In this document: positions 34,874 to 43,587 of the stretch, piece by piece
Layout: every line of letters begins with the position of its first letter
Position numbering within the stretch: position 1 is the first letter of the stretch
Source: Butyrivibrio sp.
Lineage (GTDB): Bacteria > Bacillota > Clostridia > Lachnospirales > Lachnospiraceae
Assembly (NCBI GenBank): GCA_022486625.1
Contig: JAKVKH010000001.1
Span: forward strand, 62,001-126,000
Direction of reading: 5' to 3'
Length of the DNA stretch: 64,000 nucleotides
Notes under the pieces: model-generated
What the model saw: only the letters and a program-made list of their open reading frames with translations
What the model was told of the DNA's origin: nothing
Database searches by the model: none
Made by a program: the position numbers and the translations under genes

Positions 34874-35773
34874 ATGGGAAATGAATCAAATGACCTGTAT
34901 CAGGTCAATCTGAGTGATTTTGCACTCTTTCTGTCAGTAATGAAGAATGAAAAAGCGTATCGGAATATTCTGAGTATTATTCTGGATGAACCAAAGGTTG
35001 AGATGGAACAGGTTAAGGTAGAAGAGGTAATCCTTAATGAAAGGGGAAAAAGGGCAATCCGATTGGATGCATGGGGAAAAACTACGGATAAACGTCAGTT
35101 TAATATTGAAATGCAAAACGATACGGAACATGATGATACGGCTAAACGCAGCAGGTATTATCAGGCATTGATGGATACGCCGCTTTTGAAGGCAGGAAGA
35201 AAAACAAAATACAGGCAGCTTCCGCCGTCCATTATTATTTTTATTACGCAGGAAGATTTTCTTGGACGGGATCTGGCCATGTACTGTTTTGAGGAAACAT
35301 GTCTGGAATTGCCTGATTTAAAACTGAATGATGGAACACAGAAGATATTTTTGAATATGACCAGTAAAAATGGAAGAAAAGAACTGATCAGTCTGCTACA
35401 GTATATGAAATGTACAAGATTGGACAATCCGGAGATTAAGGCGCAGGATGGACGTATTAAGGAACTGGACAGAATTGTCAGTGAGGTAAGAACTTCTGAA
35501 GAATGGGAGGAGGTACATATGAGTATATTATCAGCAGGGATGGAACGCGGTGAGGAAATCGGAAAAGAAATCGGAAAAGAAATCGGAAAAGAACAGAATC
35601 TGATTGAACTGGTATGTCGTAAACTTGCAAAGAATAAATCGCCGGAAGAAATTGCGGATGTGCTGGAGGAGCCGGCGGAGCGAATCAATGCCATATGTAC
35701 GGCTGCGGCGAAGTATGCGCCGGAGTATGACACAGAAAAAATTTATCAAGAACTGCATAAAGAAGCAAAGTAA
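34874..35773 (+). CDS. Rpn-family PD-(D/E)XK nuclease ('putative transposase' family)
   Basis: A 299-residue protein of the Rpn/PDDEXK_2 family, once annotated as transposase; studied members cut DNA, promote RecA-independent recombination, and act in phage defence. The nuclease core shows RLDAWGKTTDKRQFNIEMQ, giving Asp plus the ExQ catalytic pair. The C-terminal third has a repeat (GEEIGKEIGKEIGKE) and a helical tail (SPEEIADVLEEPAERI). GGAG lies 10 bases before the ATG. A second, much stronger start lies inside (next entry). No IR ends or IS features surround it, so it is a single chromosomal gene and not an insertion element. Confidence 0.85.
   Translation: MGNESNDLYQVNLSDFALFLSVMKNEKAYRNILSIILDEPKVEMEQVKVEEVILNERGKRAIRLDAWGKTTDKRQFNIEMQNDTEHDDTAKRSRYYQALMDTPLLKAGRKTKYRQLPPSIIIFITQEDFLGRDLAMYCFEETCLELPDLKLNDGTQKIFLNMTSKNGRKELISLLQYMKCTRLDNPEIKAQDGRIKELDRIVSEVRTSEEWEEVHMSILSAGMERGEEIGKEIGKEIGKEQNLIELVCRKLAKNKSPEEIADVLEEPAERINAICTAAAKYAPEYDTEKIYQELHKEAK
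35519..35773 (+). CDS. candidate intragenic small protein of the Rpn gene (RpnS-like antitoxin)
   Basis: In frame within the Rpn-type gene, an ATG at 35519 is preceded by GGGAGGAGG (35505-35513), a near-ideal Shine-Dalgarno with a 5-8 base spacing and far stronger than that of the full-length start. It would give an 84-residue C-terminal protein (MSILSAGMERGEE and onward) carrying the GKEI repeats and the helical tail but no nuclease core. In E. coli, rpn genes make exactly such C-terminal products from an internal start, and these bind and inhibit the full nuclease. The site is seen in the sequence; expression and antitoxin action are inferred from that family knowledge. Confidence 0.6.
   Translation: MSILSAGMERGEEIGKEIGKEIGKEQNLIELVCRKLAKNKSPEEIADVLEEPAERINAICTAAAKYAPEYDTEKIYQELHKEAK
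35555..35590 (+). repeat. 12-base tandem repeat, three copies
   Basis: Three exact copies of GAAATCGGAAAA, encoding Glu-Ile-Gly-Lys units just after the internal start of the Rpn-type gene. Slippage would change the number of units without shifting the frame. Confidence 0.9.
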
Positions 35774-35792
35774 GAAATCTGATATTTTCTTT

Positions 35793-35822
35793 TGACAGGA
35801 AATACGGTCGTATTTTCTGTCA
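35793..35822 (+). other. near-perfect hairpin after the Rpn-type gene
   Basis: TGACAGGAAATACG (35793-35806) pairs with CGTATTTTCTGTCA (35809-35822), about 12-13 base pairs with a tiny loop and no T-run. It lies 20 bases after the gene and just before the terminator at 35826. Confidence 0.6.
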
Positions 35823-35825
35823 GAC

Positions 35826-35853
35826 TGTAAGCTGTTTCTCAGTTTACATTTTT
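35826..35853 (+). terminator. intrinsic terminator after the Rpn-type gene
   Basis: TGTAA-CTG pairs with CAG-TTACA across one mismatch, followed by TTTTT (35849-35853). Confidence 0.6.
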
Positions 35854-35896
35854 CCCTGTAAATTTAAGAGATGCATTGGCATCTTTGAAGTCGAAA

Positions 35897-35920
35897 CATA
35901 AGGTGGTTCATCATCTTATG
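35897..35920 (+). promoter_or_regulatory. hairpin just upstream of the comM ribosome-binding site
   Basis: CATAAGGTG (35897-35905) pairs with CATCTTATG (35912-35920) around GTTCAT; TAGGAG follows 3 bases later and the ATG is at 35937. Confidence 0.4.
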
Positions 35921-35936
35921 GATAGGAGTTGATAGT

Positions 35937-37499
35937 ATGTTCAGTACGGTTATTTCCGGTGCAATTCACGGGATTACCAGCTATCTGATGCATGTGGAGG
36001 TAGACGCGGCGGATGGACTTCCATCCTTCAATATGGTTGGCTTACCGTCCACAGAAGTGCGAGAAGCAGGCGATCGGGTAAAAGTAGCACTGAAAAATTC
36101 AGGAATCCGAATTCCACCCATGCACATTACGGTAAATCTGTCTCCGGCAGATATCAGAAAGGAAGGAGTGTCTGTAGATCTGCCGGTGGCGCTTGGCATT
36201 CTGATTTCCATGGGTGAGATTGAAGCAGATGCATTGCAGGATACCATGGTGCTTGGAGAACTGGGACTTGACGGTGAAGTCAAGAAAATCAGGGGTGTTT
36301 TGCCAATTGTACGTGAGGCAGCAGAAAAGGGGTGCAGAGTCTGCATTCTGCCGGCGGAAAATGCAAGAGAGGGTGCTGTGATTCAGAATGTCAGGGTCAT
36401 TGGTGTAAGATCACTGCAGGAAGTGATTGCCTATCTGACCGTGTCATCCAGGGATCGCGATACACTGATAAAGCCAACGAAAGTAAGGCTGACAGAGATA
36501 TTTATGGAAAAAGAAGCAGGAGGAACACTCGATTTTGCAGATATCAGCGGACAGGCTGCGGCAAAACGCGCAGTGGAAATTGCAGCGGCGGGGTTTCATC
36601 ATGTATTGATGGCAGGTCCGCCTGGATCAGGTAAAAGTATGATTGCAAAGCGTGTACCGACAATTCTGCCACCGCTTTCTCTTTCAGAAAGCCTTGAGGT
36701 ATCCACAATCTATAGCGTGGCAGGATTACTGCAGCCGGGTGAAGCATTGATTACGCAGCGGCCGTTTATGAGTCCGCATCATTCAATTACGGAAACGGCG
36801 CTGACGGGAGGAGGGAGAATTCCACAGCCCGGCGTGATCAGCCTTGCACACAGAGGCGTATTGTTTCTGGATGAACTGGCAGAGTTTGGACGCTCAACAC
36901 TGGATCTTCTGCGACAGCCGCTGGAGGATCGGGTGGTACATATTGCAAGAAGCGGAGGAACGTTTTCCTATCCATCGGATTTTATGCTGGTAGGGGCGCT
37001 TAATCCATGTCCGTGTGGTTATTATCCTGACAGAAACCGTTGCAGATGCTCGGAGAAGGAAATTGCCAGATATCTGGGACATATCTCGGGACCAATTTTA
37101 GATCGCATGGATTTATGCGTGGAAGTGCCGCGGATTGCGGTAGAGGAACTGGATACAACAGGCATATTAAATGAATCCAGTGCAGTGATCAGGACGCGTG
37201 TTCTGAAAGCAAGAAAACTTCAACAGGAACGTTTCTACGGAACAGCACTACGGTTTAATTCGGATATGGGACCCAAGGACATACAAAAATTCTGTCATCT
37301 TGGAATGAAGGAGAAAAGGCTTCTGGAGCAGATCTTTCACAGTATGGATCTGAGTGCGAGAGCCTATCACAGAATGATCAAGGTGGCAAGGACAATTGCA
37401 GATCTGGATGGTTCACAAGAAATTACGCAGATGCATCTGACAGAGGCAGCCTGCTACCGGATGGCCGATTCAAAGCTCTGGAGAAAGAAAACTGATTAA
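35937..37499 (+). CDS. comM: ComM/YifB-type Mg-chelatase-like AAA+ ATPase
   Basis: Hexameric helicase that extends heteroduplex during natural transformation in studied bacteria. The 520-residue product has the N-terminal ChlI-like domain (VDAADGLPSFNMVGLP), a AAA+ core with Walker A GPPGSGKS from residue 227, Walker B (VLFLDELAEF) and the C-terminal Mg-chelatase domain. The Cys pairs PCPCGYYPDRNRCRC form a likely zinc site common in the family. TAGGAG precedes the ATG. dprA follows 22 bases later, giving a two-gene DNA-uptake or recombination unit. Confidence 0.94.
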   Translation: MFSTVISGAIHGITSYLMHVEVDAADGLPSFNMVGLPSTEVREAGDRVKVALKNSGIRIPPMHITVNLSPADIRKEGVSVDLPVALGILISMGEIEADALQDTMVLGELGLDGEVKKIRGVLPIVREAAEKGCRVCILPAENAREGAVIQNVRVIGVRSLQEVIAYLTVSSRDRDTLIKPTKVRLTEIFMEKEAGGTLDFADISGQAAAKRAVEIAAAGFHHVLMAGPPGSGKSMIAKRVPTILPPLSLSESLEVSTIYSVAGLLQPGEALITQRPFMSPHHSITETALTGGGRIPQPGVISLAHRGVLFLDELAEFGRSTLDLLRQPLEDRVVHIARSGGTFSYPSDFMLVGALNPCPCGYYPDRNRCRCSEKEIARYLGHISGPILDRMDLCVEVPRIAVEELDTTGILNESSAVIRTRVLKARKLQQERFYGTALRFNSDMGPKDIQKFCHLGMKEKRLLEQIFHSMDLSARAYHRMIKVARTIADLDGSQEITQMHLTEAACYRMADSKLWRKKTD

Positions 37500-37521
37500 A
37501 AGGGAGAGAGTAATCAGAAGA

Positions 37522-38661
37522 ATGGATAAAGAACAGAAATGCAGCAGTACGTCAGTGACAGAAAACACACAGGAACTTTGTTATGCATACTGGCTGTGTA
37601 ATATCAGAAGCATTGGGAAAAATACAGTCAGAATGCTTCTCAAGGAGGCAGGAAGTGCGAAGGCGGTGTGGCAGATGTCGTGCAGAGATGCAGAAAAACT
37701 GATGAAACCCTTACAATACCGCCATTTCAGCGCATCAAGAGTTTCATGGGAGCTGGAAAAAGAATATGGTATGTTGGAAAAACGAGGAATTCGTTTTATT
37801 CCACAGATGCATCCGGAATTCCCGGAGAAACTGAAAGATATTCCGGATCCACCGGTCTGCCTGTATGTCAGAGGAAAATTGCCGGATCCGCAGCAGCCTT
37901 CGGTTGCAATTATCGGAGCAAGAATGTGCAGTGAATACGGAAGATATCTTGCCAGAGAATTCGGGATGGAATTGGCCGGCAGCGGAATACAGATTATCAG
38001 CGGAATGGCAGGCGGCGTTGATGGAATCAGTCAGAAGGGGGCAGTTATGGCAGGAGGCACTTCCTATGCAGTGATGGGATGCGGGGTTGACTGCTGTTAT
38101 CCACCGGAAAACAGGGATGTCTATGATCTTTTGCGGGAAAATGGCGGAATTATCTCAGAATATGCGCCGGGAACGCAGCCAAAGGCTAATCTGTTCCCAC
38201 CAAGGAATCGGATTATCAGTGGGCTTGCAGATCTTGTACTGGTCATTGAAGCCAGAAAGCACAGCGGAACATTGATTACGGTTGATATGGCACTTGAGCA
38301 GGGCAGAGATGTATGGGCAGTTCCCGGCAGAATTACCGACCGGTTGAGTGACGGGTGTAATCAGCTGATCCGTCAGGGTGCGGGGATTGCGCTTTCTCCC
38401 AAAGATCTGCTGCAGGAATTTTACGGGCTTGAAGAGACGGAAAATGTGGTGAAGGAGAAAGCGATACTGAAGCTTACACCCATGGAAAACGCGCTGATGA
38501 ATGTACTGGATCTGAATCTGCAGACCATATCGCAGTTGTATGAGAAGATGGCAGGAACGGGGATACAGGTGGGCATTCCGGAACTGATGAATGAACTGGT
38601 GCAGTTGTGTATAAAAGGAATGGCACAACAGGAAGGAAGCTGTTTCCGTAAGAGACAGTGA
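37522..38661 (+). CDS. dprA: DNA-processing protein DprA
   Basis: Loads RecA onto incoming single-stranded DNA in transformation. The 379-residue product has an N-terminal helical SAM-like region, then the Rossmann core with AIIGARMCSEYG, ISGMAGGVDGISQKGA, YAVMGCGVD and the NRIISGL and SGTLITVDMALEQGRDVWAVPG blocks. The C-terminal part is a winged-helix-like tail. It has Cys residues in the core (MGCGVDCCYPPENRDVY), not unusual. The gene overlaps nothing and is 22 bases after comM. topA, its usual neighbour in Firmicutes, does not follow. Confidence 0.95.
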   Translation: MDKEQKCSSTSVTENTQELCYAYWLCNIRSIGKNTVRMLLKEAGSAKAVWQMSCRDAEKLMKPLQYRHFSASRVSWELEKEYGMLEKRGIRFIPQMHPEFPEKLKDIPDPPVCLYVRGKLPDPQQPSVAIIGARMCSEYGRYLAREFGMELAGSGIQIISGMAGGVDGISQKGAVMAGGTSYAVMGCGVDCCYPPENRDVYDLLRENGGIISEYAPGTQPKANLFPPRNRIISGLADLVLVIEARKHSGTLITVDMALEQGRDVWAVPGRITDRLSDGCNQLIRQGAGIALSPKDLLQEFYGLEETENVVKEKAILKLTPMENALMNVLDLNLQTISQLYEKMAGTGIQVGIPELMNELVQLCIKGMAQQEGSCFRKRQ

Positions 38662-38696
38662 AAAAGGGCAGATGAAATAAGAAACGTAAAAACGGA

Positions 38697-38725
38697 TTGA
38701 CAGTACATCAGATTCCATGTATGAT
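38697..38725 (+). promoter_or_regulatory. promoter of the lacI-type/GH35 operon
   Basis: TTGACA (38697-38702), 17-base spacer, TATGAT (38720-38725). Confidence 0.75.
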
Positions 38726-38743
38726 ATAAATATGGACAACCGA

Positions 38744-38751
38744 TTGCGCAA
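38744..38751 (+). promoter_or_regulatory. candidate LacI-family operator
   Basis: Palindrome TTGCGCAA with the central CG typical of LacI-family sites, within CGATTGCGCAACGC, about 20 bases after the -10 and before the regulator start. It would allow autorepression. Only one copy was seen. Confidence 0.45.
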
Positions 38752-38775
38752 CGCATGTACGGAGGAACTGAGCAT

Positions 38776-39771
38776 ATGGGAACGAAGCTGACAATTGATG
38801 ATATTGCGGAGGCGCTTGGGGTATCCAAGACAACCGTGTCCAGAGCGATATCGGGTAAGGGGAGGATCGGGCGCGAAACGCGCGGGCGTGTACAGGAATA
38901 TATACAGGCACATAACTATAAGCCAAATGTAATCGCAAAGGGTCTTGCACAGCAGCGAACCTATAATATTGTTGTGGCGTGGCCGGGAGATCCGGGAATC
39001 GTTGAACTGCCTTTTTTCCAAAATTGTCTGATCGGGATGAGCCAGGCGGCAGAGGATGCCGGTTATGATATTCTGGTTTCTGTTGCAGATAGTAAAGACA
39101 TCAGCAAGCTGCAGCGGATCGTGGAAAATCATAAGGTGGATGGGGCAGTGCTGACCAGAACACTGGTCAGAGATCCGCTGGCAGCCTATCTGAAAGAATC
39201 AGGGCTTCCGTTTGTTGCAATCGGCAGTACGGAAGACCCGGAAGTATTACAGATTGATAATGATCATTATGCTGCCTGCAGAGAACTGACTTCGGTTCTT
39301 CTGGCAAAGGGAATCAGAAAACTGGCGCTGATCGGAGGAGAGGATAATCTTGTAATTACGCAGACCAGACGCAGCGGGTTTCTGGCGGCATTTGAGGATG
39401 CAAAGATACAGCCGGATCGTTCGCTGATTTTTACCGGAACAGATGGGCAGGCAGAAGTAACAGATATGGTAGATGAGATTCTGGAAAAGAAGGCAGACGG
39501 AGTCATCTGCATGGATGATTTTTTTGCAGGGAATGTGATGGAAGTCTGTAAAAGCAGAAAGATCAGGATTCCTGAAGATCTGAAACTTGCATCTTTTTAT
39601 GACAGTTCTGTTCTGGATTATGCATCTCCGGCAGTTACGAGTCTTAATTTTAATGACCGGAGACTTGGCGCGGCTGCCATTCGGATGCTTTTGGACAAAA
39701 TTGAAGGTAAAGAAGTGAAAAATATACGACTGAAAACATATGAGGTTATGTTGAGAGAAAGTACAAAATAA
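38776..39771 (+). CDS. LacI-family transcriptional regulator
   Basis: A 331-residue repressor. The N-terminal LacI helix-turn-helix and hinge (LTIDDIAEALGVSKTTVSRA then NYKPNVIAKGLAQQ) are followed by a periplasmic-binding-protein-like sugar domain. The ATG at 38776 has GGAGG 10 bases before it and places the HTH at the usual distance; the longer start at 38755 falls inside the operator/RBS region. The GH35 beta-galactosidase gene is 34 bases downstream, so the inducer is probably a galactoside. Confidence 0.93.
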   Translation: MGTKLTIDDIAEALGVSKTTVSRAISGKGRIGRETRGRVQEYIQAHNYKPNVIAKGLAQQRTYNIVVAWPGDPGIVELPFFQNCLIGMSQAAEDAGYDILVSVADSKDISKLQRIVENHKVDGAVLTRTLVRDPLAAYLKESGLPFVAIGSTEDPEVLQIDNDHYAACRELTSVLLAKGIRKLALIGGEDNLVITQTRRSGFLAAFEDAKIQPDRSLIFTGTDGQAEVTDMVDEILEKKADGVICMDDFFAGNVMEVCKSRKIRIPEDLKLASFYDSSVLDYASPAVTSLNFNDRRLGAAAIRMLLDKIEGKEVKNIRLKTYEVMLRESTK

Positions 39772-39805
39772 GTACAGGGCATGTTTGAAGGCAGAAAGGT
39801 AAGAA

Positions 39806-42028
39806 ATGAAAATATCATCAAAGTCGCAGATCGCATATACACCTATGAGTCTGACAGTGGATGGGATACCGTGGTTTCCTGTCATGGGAGAAATGCATTA
39901 TTCAAGATATCCGGAGAATGACTGGGAAGATGAACTGAATAAGATGAAAGCCGGCGGCGTAGACGTTGTGTCTCTTTATGTGATATGGATTCATCATGAG
40001 GAAATCGAAGGAAAATTTGATTTTGATGGCTGCAGAGATCTTCACCGGTTTCTTGAAACCATACAGGAATGCGGTCTGTACTGTATTCTGAGAATCGGAC
40101 CATGGGCACACGGAGAAGTAAGAAACGGGGGATTTCCGGATTGGCTTCTTGATAAGAGCAGATCTGATAAATTTGAAGTCAGAACAGATGATCCGGCTTA
40201 TCTGGAATACGTCAGGCACTTTTATGAACATGTATATGAGCAGACGAAGGGAATGCTGATTCGGGATAATGGTCCGGTGATTGGTGTACAGATTGAAAAT
40301 GAATATGGACATGTCGGCGGGCAGACAGGAAAAGCCGGGGAACAGCATATGCGTACGCTGCAGCAAATGGCGAGGCAGATCGGATTTGAAGTTCCGATTT
40401 ATACAGCAACAGGATGGGGCGGCGCAGTGACAGGCGGGATGCTCCCTGTCATGGGAGGTTACTGTGAGGCTCCATGGGATCAACGGCTGACAGAAATAGA
40501 ACCCAGCGGAAATTACATTTTTACTGAGGAAAGAAATGATCATAATATCGGTTCCGACCATGGAGTTGGAGAAGGGATTACCTTCGATATGAAGAAATTT
40601 CCCTATCTTACGGCGGAGCTTGGCGGCGGATTGCAGGTAACACATCATAGAAGACCTGTTGCAACAGGGCGTGATATCGGTGCCATGAGTATGGTGAAGT
40701 TGGGAAGCGGAGTCAGTCTTTTGGGATATTATATGTATCACGGAGGTACCAATCCCGAAGGAAAACGGACAACACTTCAGGAATCAAAGGCAACAGGTTA
40801 TCCCAATGATCTTCCGGTGCTTTCCTATGACTTCAATGCGCCGATCCGGGAATATGGACAACTTACGGATACATTTCGCGAGATTCGTGTGCTGGCGATG
40901 TTTGTGCATGATTTTGGTGAAGATCTGTGCAGAATGCCATATGTATCTCAACCGGGAAATCCGTGCCATCCGGAGGATTTAAAGAGTCTTCGGAGTGCAG
41001 TCAGATATGTCAGGGATATCGATGATACCGGAAAAGAACGCAGCCATGGATATCTGTTCATTAATAATTATCAGAGGCATTATCCGATGGCGGTTCATTT
41101 TCAGGAAAAGCTGACGGCATATGCAGAAGATGGAAGCGTACTGGCAGAATTTCCGGAAAAAAGAGATATTGCTGACGGAGTATATTTTTTCTATCCTTTT
41201 AATCTTCCGGTGGGAAAGGGACTTTTGAAAACTGCATTGGCAACACCGCTTTGCATTCTTCATGGTGCTGGTATCGGCGGAGGAAATGCGTATGTTTTTT
41301 ATACAGAGGACGGAAAAAATCCGGAATATAAAACAGAAGGAAATCTGCAGGGAAATATATTTATTACCTTGTCCAGACAGGAAGCACTTCACGCATCAAA
41401 GATCATGCGCGGTGGAAGCGAATATCTGCTTATTTCAGATCAGGATGTGATAACAGATACTGAAGGAGATATACAGCTGATCAGTCAGGTGCAGGATAGG
41501 TGCAGACCGGCATTTCTGGTATGGCCGGAGATGGAGATCAGCGAGGAAAAATTCAGAAAAACGTCAGAGAAAAAATCTGCAGAGCAGGAAATTACCACAG
41601 AGTTCTTTGAAGGTTATGAATCTGCAGAGGTATTTCATAATGAATTGAAATGCAGTTTTGTATCTGAACCGCAGGAAAATACAAAAGAAGCAAAAGCATA
41701 CAGAGTCAGGGTCGGTCAGATTCCGGAACAGGCGGAAGAAATTTTCCTTCAGATCAGATATGAAGGAGATACTGCGGAGATGTTTTTCAGGGGAAAAATG
41801 ATTGCAGACAGTTTCTACACCGGACAGAAATGGGAAATCGGTCTGAAGCGCTTTATTGATGAAGACGGGAAGAGAACAGCAGACATTTTTGAAGCTGGAG
41901 TGGTGGTTGATCCGCTTGAGCAGGGGGATGCAAGGTATCTGGAAAAATGGCCACCGATGGAAAATGACCGTGCATGCAGGATAACAGATATTTCCGCAGT
42001 ATTACAATATCGTGTCAGAATTTTCTGA
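39806..42028 (+). CDS. glycoside hydrolase family 35 beta-galactosidase
   Basis: A 740-residue intracellular GH35 enzyme that removes terminal beta-galactose. The acid/base is in GVQIENEYG (Glu166) and the nucleophile in LTAELGGG (Glu271). The N-terminal block GIPWFPVMGEMHYSRYPE is the family hallmark. Beta-rich domains after about residue 400 complete the protein. There is no signal peptide, so the substrate enters by a transporter not encoded here. It is expressed with the LacI-type regulator ahead of it and ends in a strong terminator. Confidence 0.92.
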   Translation: MKISSKSQIAYTPMSLTVDGIPWFPVMGEMHYSRYPENDWEDELNKMKAGGVDVVSLYVIWIHHEEIEGKFDFDGCRDLHRFLETIQECGLYCILRIGPWAHGEVRNGGFPDWLLDKSRSDKFEVRTDDPAYLEYVRHFYEHVYEQTKGMLIRDNGPVIGVQIENEYGHVGGQTGKAGEQHMRTLQQMARQIGFEVPIYTATGWGGAVTGGMLPVMGGYCEAPWDQRLTEIEPSGNYIFTEERNDHNIGSDHGVGEGITFDMKKFPYLTAELGGGLQVTHHRRPVATGRDIGAMSMVKLGSGVSLLGYYMYHGGTNPEGKRTTLQESKATGYPNDLPVLSYDFNAPIREYGQLTDTFREIRVLAMFVHDFGEDLCRMPYVSQPGNPCHPEDLKSLRSAVRYVRDIDDTGKERSHGYLFINNYQRHYPMAVHFQEKLTAYAEDGSVLAEFPEKRDIADGVYFFYPFNLPVGKGLLKTALATPLCILHGAGIGGGNAYVFYTEDGKNPEYKTEGNLQGNIFITLSRQEALHASKIMRGGSEYLLISDQDVITDTEGDIQLISQVQDRCRPAFLVWPEMEISEEKFRKTSEKKSAEQEITTEFFEGYESAEVFHNELKCSFVSEPQENTKEAKAYRVRVGQIPEQAEEIFLQIRYEGDTAEMFFRGKMIADSFYTGQKWEIGLKRFIDEDGKRTADIFEAGVVVDPLEQGDARYLEKWPPMENDRACRITDISAVLQYRVRIF

Positions 42029-42042
42029 TTTGTAGTAAAATA

Positions 42043-42076
42043 GGGTTATCAGACTTTTTGTCTGATAACTCTTTTT
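42043..42076 (+). terminator. terminator of the GH35 operon
   Basis: GGGTTATCAGAC (42043-42054) and GTCTGATAACTC (42060-42071) with loop TTTTT, then TTTTT (42072-42076). Confidence 0.92.
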
Positions 42077-42108
42077 GGATTTGATGAATTTCTTTTTCGG
42101 AGGCGGTT

Positions 42109-43497
42109 ATGGCATTTACAGGTGCGGTTATGGTTCCGCACCCACCGATTCTGATTCCTGAGGTGGGGCGGGGTGAAGAGCAGAAAATCAGTGAAACGAC
42201 AGCGGCATATCTGCAGGTCGCGGAGATGATCAGTGAAATGAAACCGGAAACAATTGTGCTTTCCTCCCCTCACAGCATCATGTATTCCGATTATTTTCAT
42301 GTTTCTCCCGGTATCGGTGCACACGGCTCTCTTTCACAGTTTGGTGCAGGGACAGTCTGCAAGAGTGTGATCTATGATACGGAATTTGTGAATCTTCTGT
42401 GCAGGCATGCGCAGGAAAGAAACTTCCCGGCAGGGACGATGGGAGAACGAAATCCGGAGCTGGATCACGGAACAATGATTCCATTGTATTTTATTGATAA
42501 AAAATATACGGATTATAAGCTGGTACGAATCGGACTTTCGGGGCTGTCGCTGGCAGATCATTACCGGCTTGGTCAGATGATTGCGCAGACGGCGAAAGAA
42601 CTGGGGCGCAGAGCAGTATATGTTGCAAGCGGCGATCTGTCACATAAACTGAAAGAGAACGGACCTTACGGATTTGATGATAACGGTCCGGAATATGACC
42701 GCCGGGTTATGGAAGTTATGGGAAGAGGTACATTTGAAGACCTGCTTGATTTCCCGGAAACATTATGCGAAAAGGCGGCAGAATGTGGTCACAGGTCTTT
42801 TGTCATGATGGCGGGGGCACTGGATGGTACTGCGGTTGAAGTAAAAAAACTCAGCCATCAGGATACTTTTGGTGTCGGCTATGGGGTCTGTACTTACAGC
42901 GTGACAATACCTGATCCGGAGAGAAAATTTCTGGACAGATGGATGGAGAAACAGAAGAAGGAACGTGCAGAGAAAAAAGCGGCAGAAGATTCCTATGTCC
43001 GTCTGGCAAGGGCATCGCTGGAGTATAATATCCGGGTGGGGGAAAAAATGAAGCTGCCGGAAGATCTGCCGGCAGAAATGTATGAACAGAGAGCAGGGGT
43101 ATTTGTTTCTCTGCACAGAGAGGGTCGGCTGCGCGGCTGCATCGGAACCATTGAACCCGTGCAGGAGAATGTTGCCATTGAAATTCTTGAAAATGCCATT
43201 TCTGCGGCAACGAATGATCCGAGGTTTGAGCCGGTCAGAGAGGATGAACTGGAGAGTCTGGAATATAGTGTGGATGTACTGGGAAAAACAGAAAAGGTCA
43301 GTTCTGAAGATGAGCTGGATGTCATGAGATACGGTGTGATTGTAACAAAGGGCAGCAGACGCGGACTGCTCCTTCCGCGACTGGATGGCGTTGACAGTGT
43401 CAGTCGTCAGATCCTGATTGCAAGGCAGAAAGCGGGAATCGGAGAAAAGGAAGATGGTGTTTCTCTGGAACGTTTTGAAGTGGTTCGGCATTTCTGA
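42109..43497 (+). CDS. AmmeMemoRadiSam protein: MEMO1-like and AMMECR1 domains fused
   Basis: A 462-residue fusion. Residues about 1-265 form the MEMO1/LigB-like domain (PHPPILIPEVGRGE, SSPHSIMYSDYF, DHGTMIPLYF, SGDLSHKL, with His/Asp/Glu ligands typical of class III extradiol dioxygenase folds). A charged linker (KQKKERAEKKAAED) leads to the AMMECR1 domain at about 285-460 (signature RGCIGTIEP). Both halves have human homologues. With the radical SAM gene that follows it makes up the AmmeMemoRadiSam system, whose reaction is not settled. GGAGGCGG precedes the ATG. Confidence 0.9.
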   Translation: MAFTGAVMVPHPPILIPEVGRGEEQKISETTAAYLQVAEMISEMKPETIVLSSPHSIMYSDYFHVSPGIGAHGSLSQFGAGTVCKSVIYDTEFVNLLCRHAQERNFPAGTMGERNPELDHGTMIPLYFIDKKYTDYKLVRIGLSGLSLADHYRLGQMIAQTAKELGRRAVYVASGDLSHKLKENGPYGFDDNGPEYDRRVMEVMGRGTFEDLLDFPETLCEKAAECGHRSFVMMAGALDGTAVEVKKLSHQDTFGVGYGVCTYSVTIPDPERKFLDRWMEKQKKERAEKKAAEDSYVRLARASLEYNIRVGEKMKLPEDLPAEMYEQRAGVFVSLHREGRLRGCIGTIEPVQENVAIEILENAISAATNDPRFEPVREDELESLEYSVDVLGKTEKVSSEDELDVMRYGVIVTKGSRRGLLLPRLDGVDSVSRQILIARQKAGIGEKEDGVSLERFEVVRHF

Positions 43498-43553
43498 CTG
43501 CCTTGCGTGACAGTGATGCGGGTTCTGTGAAATAGTACAAATGATTATTAATG

Positions 43554-43562
43554 TGGTATGAT
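43554..43562 (+). promoter_or_regulatory. extended -10 promoter of the AmmeMemoRadiSam radical SAM gene
   Basis: TGG-TATGAT ending at 43562, no good -35. It implies a leader of only about 15-20 bases. Confidence 0.4.
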
Positions 43563-43587
43563 GTGAGTAAAGCGGGTGCAGAAAATC

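Noticed and set aside
34874..35773. Insertion sequence, from the 'transposase' name often given to this family
   Set aside because: No terminal inverted repeats or target duplications; the family is a PD-(D/E)XK nuclease.
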